Positions 36,901-44,658 of a DNA stretch of 64,000 nt are shown here, piece after piece. The translations under genes were made by a program, and so were the position numbers. A model generated the notes under the pieces. It searched no databases. It was given only the letters and a program-made list of their open reading frames with translations, and had not been told where the DNA came from. The stretch is taken from contig JBKCNS010000040.1 in the NCBI GenBank assembly GCA_046297095.1, forward strand, positions 62,001 through 126,000. Direction: 5' to 3'. Source of the DNA: JBBATK01 sp046297095 (GTDB lineage: Bacteria; Bacteroidota; Ignavibacteria; Kapaibacteriales; NICIL-2). How positions within the stretch are numbered: position 1 is the first letter of the stretch; each line of letters begins with the position of its first letter.

Positions 36901-38126
36901 TTGATCAGCTCCTCCTCTTGAAACACTCTGGCGGTGAACTTATTGGGAGTATGAGCAAACGGACCTGTGGGACCCTGCTGCGGCACAGCACGTAAACCGG
37001 GCAAGCCACCCCATGTTAAGAAGTAAAAGCTCTGCACGCCATAATTGTTGATCGTATGTTCAAACCGTTTACTCTTTGAGTTGAACACAAATGCGCCGGG
37101 AGCTTGACCATAAAACGTAAGATCCCTAAAGCTACCGTCCGTGTTTGTGTTAACAACGATAGGAATCTCATTGAGAGTATTCTTCTCGGACATCGAAGGT
37201 AATTCCGGCAATTCCTCTCCCCCTCTTCCGTAGAGCTTTATGGTAGGCACCTGATTGATGCTCAAGGATACACCGGCTTTACTTAACTGTTCCGCGGTGA
37301 TTTTATACACCCCGGACTCCTTAACCGAAACCTTGTACCAGAACTCGGGTCTGGATGAGTCAGCCATAAGCACCGGTTTCTTAGAAAACTTGCTATTCGA
37401 AGTCCTTTTAGCTCCGGATAACTCGTGACCGGAGGCGGTCCACACAGGAACCATCTCATTGTTGAGTGTGGATGAACTGTAGGAAAAGTGCGATCCTGCG
37501 AATCCCGGATTCTCTGTAGAAGAACGTTTCTTATCGACAGCAAACTCTATGGTCAAGGAAAGAGAGTCGCAGATCAGCCACTCACCTGTGATCTTTTCTC
37601 GCTGAGCGCTAGGTATGAGTATACGTGCAATGTGTTGCGCAGAGGATTGCCCTAAATACTCCACCGATAACCACGGCACCATGACGTTAGAATCAACAGA
37701 ATTCCATCGTGGCAAACCATATGCACCGCTTCCACTGCGAACGAAGGGGGTAAATGAACCATCGGGATGATACACCCGTCCGAAAAAGGTGAACAGCTTG
37801 ACGCGCCACGCTCCGCGATCAGGCACGCTGATCAACTCTCGTACGGCACTGATAGTTTCGGCATTTACCGCTGTTGATACGGCAGTTTCACCGATCGTAT
37901 TCATCACCGGGCGCACTGCCTTGATAGGTCCACCTCCACCAACAGATCCGGTGGTAGCAATGGTATCCCAACGAAGTATCTTCGGCGCTGCGTACAATTT
38001 GAGCTCGGTGGCCTGCGAACTAACTACGTGCAGACCACGCGCACCATGAGGGCTCACAGCTCCCACGTTGTGCGTACAAGCGAAACTCAGTAGAGTACAG
38101 ACAAAGAAATACAAGCGCATCTGCAT
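33987..38126 (-). CDS. porU: Type IX secretion sortase PorU (C25 gingipain family)
   Basis: The 1379-residue protein has a signal peptide (MRLYFFVCTLLSFACTHNVGA), a large beta-rich N-terminal region, a C25 peptidase domain and a C-terminal T9SS-type sorting domain. In the peptidase domain the catalytic pair is His885 in LLNWIGHGNPKVWAHE and Cys920 in IAATCDFARWD, 35 residues apart. The last 90 residues (VLVYPNPFSENTTILF, VWDGKDADGNEMPSGVYPV) form the type A sorting-domain fold. PorU cleaves the sorting domain of cargo at the cell surface and links the cargo to A-LPS. Numbering uses the first ATG at 38126; the ATG at 38120 is equally possible. Confidence 0.93.
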   Translation of the reverse strand: MQMRLYFFVCTLLSFACTHNVGAVSPHGARGLHVVSSQATELKLYAAPKILRWDTIATTGSVGGGGPIKAVRPVMNTIGETAVSTAVNAETISAVRELISVPDRGAWRVKLFTFFGRVYHPDGSFTPFVRSGSGAYGLPRWNSVDSNVMVPWLSVEYLGQSSAQHIARILIPSAQREKITGEWLICDSLSLTIEFAVDKKRSSTENPGFAGSHFSYSSSTLNNEMVPVWTASGHELSGAKRTSNSKFSKKPVLMADSSRPEFWYKVSVKESGVYKITAEQLSKAGVSLSINQVPTIKLYGRGGEELPELPSMSEKNTLNEIPIVVNTNTDGSFRDLTFYGQAPGAFVFNSKSKRFEHTINNYGVQSFYFLTWGGLPGLRAVPQQGPTGPFAHTPNKFTARVFQEEELINAYSGGSGRRWFGQQIDAVLPRTFATKLPGLVRDGTVEFVLDVAHKEIFSSLYNATVSVSDNGLKLADIPLLGVNSDAYAEYVSRKAIAEMPAQMLNQDGTSYLRFEYSNPYVSGGGNAFLDFFEIHYPAVCSAVNDELTLYTDEQMVGSAQYSVSGFTSSSLLGFDVTNPAAPVLLANTSSVGNIYQFSLSLDSMKPRVLHISAKVRTPEISKITWNYLRDDDFSVDVIVISADEFTSSASEFAKYRESVSDLDVRVFTASSVMNEFGFGINDPSAIRDFVSHAARNWSKKPRYVVLWGDGHYDFKNIATSRINHLPSWQTNEVDVSFNQTNIGYYTGSYNTDDFYVRIFGDDEITDIPLGRMPIESRDIGAAMVQKIKHYEQSSAGDLWRTTATFVADDGPTSNGRSDGDMHISQSEMLTADTSCVPADIIQRKIYMAEYPAENIPKGKLKPRVTEDLLSAINNQGTVLLNWIGHGNPKVWAHETILSRDVTIPQFSNYDKLFFLIAATCDFARWDMPESQSGAELMLTSTRGGAIGAFSSSRVSFSTFNAIIGRALFRRIFTRDANGSFSTLGDIVNDIKQRHSGENDQKYMLLGDPTLRLALPDLVVGIDSINGESASDKTLTTVKATSTVRIQGHIRKFATPGTVSDFNGVATVSMYDADVPRTFMDPSAFSIGDSSTYQISKFGGSLHRGNYKVSNGRFSAQYVVPKDIAFTNKNGRLYVYARSEDNRHARGFCNNFVVGGIDTTDRDDYTGPELKIYLDNTSFIRGDVVRSNPLLLVHMRDETGINSTGLGVGHKIEAWIDDSRESVDLSESYASSLTDSRLGVASTQLFDLAPGSHTARVRVWDVLNNYSEEETQFIVAASDSNFVSGRVLVYPNPFSENTTILFTHNQSFPMSVTAQIYSVNGKCVRRENIRVTGLQSGSFVWDGKDADGNEMPSGVYPVVLSVTTVDGSVSTVTAMAVLHR

Positions 38127-38441
38127 ACGATAAGGCAGAACAGTATCGAGATTACCACGAGTTCGACGTATTCAATGACTAACTCGAATACGGACTCTAT
38201 TTGTTACGAAGTAAAAAGATGCTCGATAGGCGCTATGTGCGATGGTGGTACCGTTGGCCAAATATAGAACATTGACGTTCTCCTGCAAAAGATAATTGTA
38301 TCGCGTATGGGTACAAGGATTTCCTTGTGTAACGCGTGCTGTAAAGAGTATCATTTCCCCTCGCGTGCATGTACAGCGTATTTTGCAGCGCGCTTTCAAT
38401 CAAGATTCCTCGAACCTTCGGAACACCGTCCAACCGACGCA
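38127..38441. other. Intergenic region between divergent porU and glycosyltransferase genes
   Basis: About 315 bases without a supportable gene. It must hold promoters for both divergent genes, but I see no convincing TAnnTTTG with a -33 box on either strand. Short open frames on both strands here lack any recognisable protein character. Confidence 0.5.
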
Positions 38442-39620
38442 ATGAACCTACGCGTTGATGTCATATTTTTTTGGTTTTCGCTGATGGCAATAGTTCATAC
38501 CTATGCACTGTTTCCGATACTGATAGCGATATGGGCCGGAATTCGCAACAGCACTTCAAATGAACCCAAGGACATCAATCATTTCCTTCCTTCCGTTACA
38601 GTACTTTTCGCAGCGTATAACGAGGAGCGCAGCATCAGAGAGCGTATTGAAAACCTCGCTCTCTGCACCTATCCCAAAGAAAAAATGACGGTTTTAGTTG
38701 GTTCGGATGGATGTACCGATGCCACCGATCGTATACTTCGAGAGCTGAGTGCAAGGTATTCATGGTTGCATGTTGTCTACTTTGCGGAAAACAGAGGAAA
38801 AGCTGAGGTTTTGAACACGTTGTTTCCCTTGATTGCAAGTCCGTATACGGTGTTTACCGATGCAGATACAGTTTTTTCTCTTGATTCAGTGGAGAAAATT
38901 CTATTGCCGTTCCAAGATCCCAGCGTGGGATGTGTGGCGGGTCTGAGACTGGTGCGATCCCAAGCCGCCGCCACCGTAACAGAGCAGCAGGAGTCGTCGT
39001 ATCTAGATCTCGACAACAGGATTCGCCAAGCAGAAGGAAAGCTAGGTTGCGTGATTGGAGCGCACGGCAGTTTGTTTGCGGTTAGAACAGACCTCATCCG
39101 TCCTCTGCCAACCGGCAAGGCCTTTACCGATGATTTTTACTGGTCAGTGATTCCACTGGAATTAGGGTATACGGTGGTGCAATCCATGCATGCATTATCA
39201 TACGCGGAATCAGCGCCATCCACATCGGCTGACTTTCGAAGAAAGATTCGTTATGCCAGTACCGCGTTTGCAACCTGTTTTCGCTTTATGCATCTTTTGT
39301 GGAGCGGACCCGCAGCTGCACGATACGCGTTTTTTTCGCACCGAGTTTCCCGTTGGTTTCTTCCCTTTTTTCTGCTTGCAGCTTTTTTTGGCAATGTAGC
39401 TTTGGCGAATGAAGGTATGCTGTATGCATTGCTTCTTGGGGCTCAGTTTTTGATGTACGCAGCAGCCATGATAGGAATCATTTTTCCCGGCGCCGGCAGA
39501 GTGTCCGGAGTATTCTCTCTTTCGGCGTATTTTGTGTATTCAAATGCTGCGCTTCTTCTTGGTTTTTTTCGGTGGATAAGCGGGCGCGCATCACAACGTT
39601 GGACTCCTGTCCGGCAGTGA
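38442..39620 (+). CDS. Membrane-bound family 2 glycosyltransferase
   Basis: The 392-residue product starts at the ATG at 38442 (MNLRVDVIFFWF). One N-terminal helix (about 5-28) precedes a GT-A catalytic domain with VLFAAYNEE, VGSDGCTDAT, the DxD-like TDADTVF and a TDDFYW acceptor-side acid motif. The C-terminus has about three hydrophobic helices (about 300-385). This is the plan of processive or polyisoprenyl-linked GT2 enzymes of polysaccharide synthesis. The last motif reads RRKIRY where cellulose-synthase-like enzymes have QxxRW, so the product cannot be named. It is divergent from porU. Confidence 0.85.
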   Translation: MNLRVDVIFFWFSLMAIVHTYALFPILIAIWAGIRNSTSNEPKDINHFLPSVTVLFAAYNEERSIRERIENLALCTYPKEKMTVLVGSDGCTDATDRILRELSARYSWLHVVYFAENRGKAEVLNTLFPLIASPYTVFTDADTVFSLDSVEKILLPFQDPSVGCVAGLRLVRSQAAATVTEQQESSYLDLDNRIRQAEGKLGCVIGAHGSLFAVRTDLIRPLPTGKAFTDDFYWSVIPLELGYTVVQSMHALSYAESAPSTSADFRRKIRYASTAFATCFRFMHLLWSGPAAARYAFFSHRVSRWFLPFFLLAAFFGNVALANEGMLYALLLGAQFLMYAAAMIGIIFPGAGRVSGVFSLSAYFVYSNAALLLGFFRWISGRASQRWTPVRQ

Positions 39621-39663
39621 TAGTTCGTGGGTTTTGATTTTGTGAACAATTCTGTGCTGTATT

Positions 39664-41724
39664 ATGACGTTCAATAGAGGTGAATTCTCACTGCGTTTCG
39701 GTGTGATTTTTATGTTTTGGGTGATTTTGCTGGGGTGCGCAGGCTCTCATGCTCTGGCCGCCGATCCGGTATCATGGTCTATAACAGCCCTGAAATCACC
39801 TGTGGCCGCCGGAGATACGGTTATTGTCACGGTGAAGGCCAGAATTGATGATGGTTGGCATATCTATGGGTTGAACAACTATATATCGGCCGACGGTGGT
39901 GGCCCACAAAAAACAGAGATTACTCTTACCGGGACGTCGTTGAAATTGCTAGGTTCCCGTATCCGTACTTCTAAAGCCTTAGCTGTTTTCGATTCCAGTT
40001 TCGAAGTGAATGTTGAAAAATTCAAACATTCCGCTGAGCTCTATCTTCCTCTAACATCTTCGCGCAAACTTCCGGCCGGAACGTACACAGCGGAGATTGT
40101 CGTGTATTATCAAGCATGTACATCGAAAAATTGTTTGCCGCCCAAAGAGGTAAAGATTCCGTTGAAAGTGGAAGTAGTGGCTGCGAAGGTTCCGGCTACC
40201 GGCGTAGAGCCGGAAGAAAGTCAACAATCGGATCCTTCGGATGCCCCGCCCTCCACACAACCGGCAACGAAAGACGTTCCAACCGATAAGACCGCCAAGG
40301 CCGATAATTCCGGGCCCGTTGCTCCGGTTGATGCAACCCAAGATGTACCGCCTAGTTTGATGGCGCTGATTCTGTTGGCTATGGGTTTTGGAGCCAGTTC
40401 CTGGGTGATGCCGTGCGTGTATCCGATGATTCCCATTACCGTATCATTCTTTACGAAGCGCTCTGAAAAAGAGCATACGCGACCAATTACAGACTCGCTG
40501 GTGTACTCAGCAGGAATCATGAGTACCTACATAGTGTTTGGTGCAGTTGCGGCTATTTTCTTCGGTGCAACCGCCGGGCGCGATTTTGCCTCGAACCCAT
40601 GGGTAAACCTTGTACTTGCAGCGTTGTTTGTAGTTATTGCAGGTAATCTGTTTGGCATGTACGAGATTGCTCTGCCTGCTTCGCTGGTGAACTCTTTAAA
40701 CAGAAAGTCTTCGCAGACAAAGGGCTACGGTGCATCCTTTATCATGGGAATGGTGTTCTCGCTAACGGCGTTCACATGTACTGTACCGTTCATCGACTTA
40801 GTAGGAAAGATCTCGGCCGGTGGCGAGTGGTTCCGCCCCATCATTGGCATGGGTGTGTATTCGGCCGTATTCGCATTACCGTTTTTTCTTCTGGCACTGT
40901 TTCCTTCATCCTTGACTCGTCTTCCCAAATCCGGTGCTTGGATGAATAATATCAAAGTGGTTTTCGGATTTGTTGAGTTGGCGTTTGCAGTCAGTTACTT
41001 CGCGCGCGTCGACAGTCTTGCCGGACTGGATATTCTCTCGCGTGAGGCGGTACTCAGTATCTGGGCCGGCTGCTCATTGCTGATAACACTCTATGTGTTG
41101 GGTGTGTATCGCATGCAACTGGATGGCAACCCGGGTCACATTGGTGGGATGAGAGCGATACTTGCCGTCGTGTTTGCTTCGCTAACATTATACATCTTCG
41201 ACGGTATCAAGAGTTCATCGGTGGGTCCGCTCGAACCATTCGTGTATGTGGAATCTTCGAACACAAATGTGTCGGCGGCGGGTGCAACCTCAGAGATGGG
41301 CCGGAGCGGCGGGCAGAATGAACTTTATAACGGGCAGTGGCTTGACGATTTGGATTCCGCTCTGGCAATAGCAAAGAAAATCAATAAACCGGTGTTCATT
41401 GATTTTACCGGAATCAGTTGCACGAATTGCCGCTGGATGGAGAAGAACATGTTCCCTAAGCCCGAGATCCGTGCGCTTATGCAACAGATGGTTCTCGTGC
41501 GCGCGTATACAGACCGCCGACATGTTTCACAAGACAAGAAGTATCAGGAAATGCAGGAACAACGATTCCACTCTACGCTTCTCCCCTTGTACGTGTTACT
41601 CACTCCGAACGATACTTTCATTGCTTCGTCCACGTACACGCCAAGTACGCAGGAGTTCGCCTCATTTTTGAAGAAGGCAGTGCCGGGCGACGTGAACATC
41701 TCTGCGCTCAGTCCGGCTCATTGA
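39664..41724 (+). CDS. dsbD: DsbD-type thiol:disulfide interchange protein
   Basis: The 686-residue protein carries electrons from cytoplasmic thioredoxin to periplasmic partners. All three cysteine pairs are seen: Cys152 and Cys157 in the N-terminal domain (YYQACTSKNCLPPKE), Cys251 and Cys372 in the eight-helix membrane domain (MPCVYPMIP and TAFTCTVPF), and Cys586-x2-Cys589 in the C-terminal thioredoxin domain (TGISCTNCRWME). A signal peptide precedes the first domain. A Pro/Asp/Thr-rich linker (about 178-225) joins the N-terminal and membrane parts. It is convergent with dnaB. Confidence 0.93.
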   Translation: MTFNRGEFSLRFGVIFMFWVILLGCAGSHALAADPVSWSITALKSPVAAGDTVIVTVKARIDDGWHIYGLNNYISADGGGPQKTEITLTGTSLKLLGSRIRTSKALAVFDSSFEVNVEKFKHSAELYLPLTSSRKLPAGTYTAEIVVYYQACTSKNCLPPKEVKIPLKVEVVAAKVPATGVEPEESQQSDPSDAPPSTQPATKDVPTDKTAKADNSGPVAPVDATQDVPPSLMALILLAMGFGASSWVMPCVYPMIPITVSFFTKRSEKEHTRPITDSLVYSAGIMSTYIVFGAVAAIFFGATAGRDFASNPWVNLVLAALFVVIAGNLFGMYEIALPASLVNSLNRKSSQTKGYGASFIMGMVFSLTAFTCTVPFIDLVGKISAGGEWFRPIIGMGVYSAVFALPFFLLALFPSSLTRLPKSGAWMNNIKVVFGFVELAFAVSYFARVDSLAGLDILSREAVLSIWAGCSLLITLYVLGVYRMQLDGNPGHIGGMRAILAVVFASLTLYIFDGIKSSSVGPLEPFVYVESSNTNVSAAGATSEMGRSGGQNELYNGQWLDDLDSALAIAKKINKPVFIDFTGISCTNCRWMEKNMFPKPEIRALMQQMVLVRAYTDRRHVSQDKKYQEMQEQRFHSTLLPLYVLLTPNDTFIASSTYTPSTQEFASFLKKAVPGDVNISALSPAH

Positions 41725-41743
41725 TTTTGCGAAAGCATCTTCG

Positions 41744-41766
41744 AACGATTCCTCAGAGGAATCGTT
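41744..41766. terminator. Perfect hairpin between convergent dsbD and dnaB
   Basis: A 10-bp perfect stem AACGATTCCT / AGGAATCGTT with a 3-base loop lies between the two stops. Neither side has a T-run, so it is not a standard intrinsic terminator. It could be a transcript-end stabiliser or a protein-binding palindrome. Confidence 0.4.
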
Positions 41767-41786
41767 GGATGAATCCATAAGGAAGC

Positions 41787-43244
41787 TCAAAACGGAGAAT
41801 CAGCGGGCATTTCGGGATAGTTAGACATAGAGTCGTCAAATCGCGCATAGGCTAAATTCTCAAAACGCGCATAGTCTTTGACGTATGCAGTACGGACAGT
41901 GTCGATAGGTCCGTTACGTTGCTTGGCAATGATGAGTTCCGCGGTACCCTCGGTTGGCGTACCATCGTCGTATTGCATTATCTCGTACACCTCCGGTCGT
42001 GTAACGAACATTACCACATCCGCGTCTTGCTCAATACTACCACTCTCTCGAAGGTCAGACAGCATGGGTCGCTTATCGCTTCTTGCTTCAACGGTACGAT
42101 TCAGCTGAGCTAATGCTACAACAGGAATGTCTAACTCTTTGGCAATCTGCTTCAGCGTTCTTGAGATAATGGAAATTTCCCGTTCACGGCTCTCTGCCTT
42201 CGGCGCGTGCATGAGCTGCAGATAGTCAACAATGATCAACTGCACATTATGTTCGGCTTTAAGACGCCTGCACTTTGCTCGTAGCTCCATCAAGCTCAGC
42301 GACGGACTATCGTCGATAAACATTTTGGCTTTTTCCAACCTGCCTATTGAGCCTACAATCTTTTGCAGCTGTTCAGGATTCAATCTCCCTGTCCTGATGT
42401 TATGCGCATTGATCCTGGTCTCCGCGCTTAGCAAACGCATTACAAGCTGAACGCTAGCCATTTCGATAGAGAAAAATGCCACCGGAACATCGTATTCCAT
42501 GCAGGCATTGCGGGCAATACTCAACGCAAGGGCCGTTTTTCCCATCGAGGGACGAGCAGCGATAATGATAAGGTCAGACTTTTGAAAGCCCCCAAGCAAC
42601 TCGTCAAGCTTCACAAATCCCGTGGGAACACCACTCACACCGTTTTCCGGTCCGCGGTCAACAAGCTTCGCTATTACCGCAAAGGTATCGCGAGCCAGTT
42701 TGCTCATTCCGGCGTAGGTTTTACGAAGCCGCTTTTCAGCGATGTCGAATATCACCTGTTCGGCGCGGTCTATCTCCTCCAATGCATCTGTGGTATCATC
42801 GTAGCAGGATTCAATCATGTTGCCTGCGGCTTCAATCAAACGACGCTTTAAGTAATGTTCTTGCACAATACGAGCGTGATGCTCCACCGCAAACGATGTG
42901 GGAGTTTGAGCGTTAATCTCGGTTAGATAAAAGGTTCCGCCGCATCGTTCGAGCTGACCTTGTTTGCGTAGCTCCTGCGAAAGAGTTATGAGATCAACCG
43001 GAGTACTGTTCTCAAACAGTGCTAAAATTGCAGCATAGATTATGGTGTTTGCTTCGGAATAAAAACTATCGACATCGAGAATTTCGATGGTCTTTGCGAT
43101 GGCACCGCGGTCTACCATCATGGATCCGAGTACGTTGATCTCCGCTTCTAAAGAGTGCGGCGGTATGTTTTGGGTGCGCACATCAATCCCGGGATTTTTT
43201 GATCGGGAGCTGTTGCGCTGACGCGTATTTGGTGTTTCGTTCAT
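41787..43244 (-). CDS. dnaB: Replicative DNA helicase DnaB
   Basis: The 485-residue hexameric helicase has the N-terminal DnaB domain (PHSLEAEINVLGSMM, about 30-130) and the RecA-like C-terminal domain with Walker A AARPSMGKTALALS, Walker B LIIVDYLQLM and the arginine-finger region DLRESGSIEQDADVV. There is no intein. The end of the protein is ordinary. A TATCTTCG -7-like element lies at 43272-43279, 28 bases before the ATG. Confidence 0.97.
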   Translation of the reverse strand: MNETPNTRQRNSSRSKNPGIDVRTQNIPPHSLEAEINVLGSMMVDRGAIAKTIEILDVDSFYSEANTIIYAAILALFENSTPVDLITLSQELRKQGQLERCGGTFYLTEINAQTPTSFAVEHHARIVQEHYLKRRLIEAAGNMIESCYDDTTDALEEIDRAEQVIFDIAEKRLRKTYAGMSKLARDTFAVIAKLVDRGPENGVSGVPTGFVKLDELLGGFQKSDLIIIAARPSMGKTALALSIARNACMEYDVPVAFFSIEMASVQLVMRLLSAETRINAHNIRTGRLNPEQLQKIVGSIGRLEKAKMFIDDSPSLSLMELRAKCRRLKAEHNVQLIIVDYLQLMHAPKAESREREISIISRTLKQIAKELDIPVVALAQLNRTVEARSDKRPMLSDLRESGSIEQDADVVMFVTRPEVYEIMQYDDGTPTEGTAELIIAKQRNGPIDTVRTAYVKDYARFENLAYARFDDSMSNYPEMPADSPF

Positions 43245-43466
43245 GAAGCAAGAGTCGCTGAGAATTTTCTACGAAGATAGCATATGCGATGTCCAGGGCG
43301 GGCATACCGTTTATGGACAATTTGTTCACAGGTTATCACCATGAAGAAACGGTCATTTTTTGCTGTTCTTGCAAACCGGAAAGCCTTATATTGTCGGCGA
43401 ATAAAGGTATCTAAGCGGTCGATTTGACTGCAATAGAACCGTTTTCCGAATTTTTTTCTTCGCTGT

Positions 43467-43976
43467 ATGATTTTTTCGCGCGCTTCCGAATATGCTATTC
43501 AGGCCATGCTGTATCTGGCTAAACGCACAGAGTCCGAAGGAAAAAAAGTTATACAGACGCGAGAGATCGCCGATGCCCACAGCATTCCGTATCACTTTCT
43601 TGCTAAAATCGTTCAGGATTTAGCCAAAGCTGATTTGATCATGTCGCTCAAAGGACCAAATGGGGGCATTGGCTTGGCCCATCCCGCATCGAACATCACC
43701 GTGCTCGAAGTAGTGCGTTCAGTTGACAACATACAGTACGTTACTGATTGCGTGGTAGGATATGATAAGTGCAACGCGGAGAATCCCTGCCCTCTTCACC
43801 ACGACTGGGAAAAAATTCGTGAGATCATCTTCAAGCTGATACGCGAGAAAAAGCTGTCTGATCTGGTGGACAACACCGAATTCGTGAATGGCCGTTTGCT
43901 CCGCGTGCGTGTACCGGGTGCAGAGCCGGCGCCTGCTGCAAAGAAAATATCGAAGAAGAGCTCAACTAAAGAATAG
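43467..43976 (+). CDS. Rrf2-family transcriptional regulator with Fe-S cysteines
   Basis: The 169-residue protein has the Rrf2 winged helix (IFSRASEYAIQAMLYLAKR, TREIADAHSIPYHFLAKIVQDL, LKGPNGGIGLAHP) and three cysteines, Cys95, Cys102 and Cys108, spaced C-x6-C-x5-C as in cluster-binding members such as IscR, NsrR and RsrR. It should sense redox, nitric oxide or Fe-S status. The C-terminal tail is Ala/Lys/Ser-rich. No isc or suf genes are adjacent, so the target is unknown. It is convergent with the DUF4920-like gene. Confidence 0.92.
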   Translation: MIFSRASEYAIQAMLYLAKRTESEGKKVIQTREIADAHSIPYHFLAKIVQDLAKADLIMSLKGPNGGIGLAHPASNITVLEVVRSVDNIQYVTDCVVGYDKCNAENPCPLHHDWEKIREIIFKLIREKKLSDLVDNTEFVNGRLLRVRVPGAEPAPAAKKISKKSSTKE

Positions 43977-43995
43977 GTCTGCGCGGTCTGCGACG

Positions 43996-44439
43996 TTATC
44001 GTAGCTCAGACTGCGCCGCGAACTTTTCAGCCATGAGAATCACCGCCTTGATCTGAGCCGCAGAGTCGCCTTTACCAATGCCACAGGCTTTCTCGTATTC
44101 TCTAAAGCCTTTACTTGATGGTAAAACAACTTTCGAGAGTAGCTTTCCCTCGACCAATACCTCGCTCTCTGTGGGCATCATGGTGAAGTCCTTTTCCTCT
44201 AAGTTTTGAGGCTCCACTCTCAGCACGTTTGCTCCGTCCGTTAGCACTATCCAGCACCCATCGTCAGGGCACACTTCTCGAACGTGTCCGCGAACTATAA
44301 CCTTCGTATCAAACGCAGACTGATGCACTGCCGTACTCACGGTAACGGCTTTTTGTTGTTGCGTACGCAAGTAATCGGCATCAGTATCACGCTGTGCACA
44401 TGCGTGCAAGACCGGTACCAAGGAAACCGCAGCACACAA
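43996..44439 (-). CDS. DUF4920-like small lipoprotein with TTG start
   Basis: The open frame runs on through the tRNA-Thr gene, so its first ATG cannot be the start. The best start is the TTG at 44439, with GGAG about 10 bases upstream and after the tRNA terminator. It gives 147 residues with a short signal ending VPVLHAC (lipobox-like). The body TKVIVRGHVREVCPDDGCWIVL, with a cysteine pair, matches the DUF4920 / OB-like pattern in which C..dGCWm is conserved. Function is unknown; the cysteines may bind metal or a disulfide. The start is the weak point. Confidence 0.6.
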   Translation of the reverse strand: MCAAVSLVPVLHACAQRDTDADYLRTQQQKAVTVSTAVHQSAFDTKVIVRGHVREVCPDDGCWIVLTDGANVLRVEPQNLEEKDFTMMPTESEVLVEGKLLSKVVLPSSKGFREYEKACGIGKGDSAAQIKAVILMAEKFAAQSELR

Positions 44440-44492
44440 CCCTACAATTCTCCGGAGTAGCGCCCAATAATTCTTGAGTTGCTCATGGGTAT

Positions 44493-44526
44493 AAAAAAAA
44501 AGCCCCAAACAAGATTGTTTGGAGCT
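44493..44526 (-). terminator. Rho-independent terminator after tRNA-Thr
   Basis: On the minus strand the stem AGCTCCAAACA / TGTTTGGGGCT (one G-T pair, 4-base loop) is followed by a T8 run, 9 bases after the tRNA 3' end. Confidence 0.85.
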
Positions 44527-44534
44527 ACGATAAG

Positions 44535-44607
44535 AGCCAACAGACGGACTTGAACCGACGACCTGCTCATTACGAATGAGCTGCTCTACCAGCTGAGCTA
44601 TGTTGGC
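44535..44607 (-). tRNA. tRNA-Thr (anticodon CGU)
   Basis: On the minus strand the acceptor GCCAACA pairs with TGTTGGC, the D arm is GCTCAGCTGGTAGAGC, the anticodon arm is GCTCA-TTCGTAA-TGAGC with anticodon CGT, and the T arm includes GGTTCAAGTCC. CCA is not encoded. It reads ACG codons. A near-perfect promoter and a terminator frame it, so it is its own transcription unit. Confidence 0.95.
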
Positions 44608-44627
44608 ACTTGCGTTCACAAGGATTG

Positions 44628-44658
44628 CAAAGTTAGTGTTTGAGTTCTATTCTGCAAA
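44628..44658 (-). promoter_or_regulatory. Consensus Bacteroidota promoter for tRNA-Thr
   Basis: On the minus strand TTTG (44655-44658), 19 bases, then TAACTTTG (44628-44635), a full match to TTTG-N19-TAnnTTTG. The tRNA 5' end is 20 bases further. The -33 box lies inside the end of the upstream carboxypeptidase gene. Confidence 0.75.
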
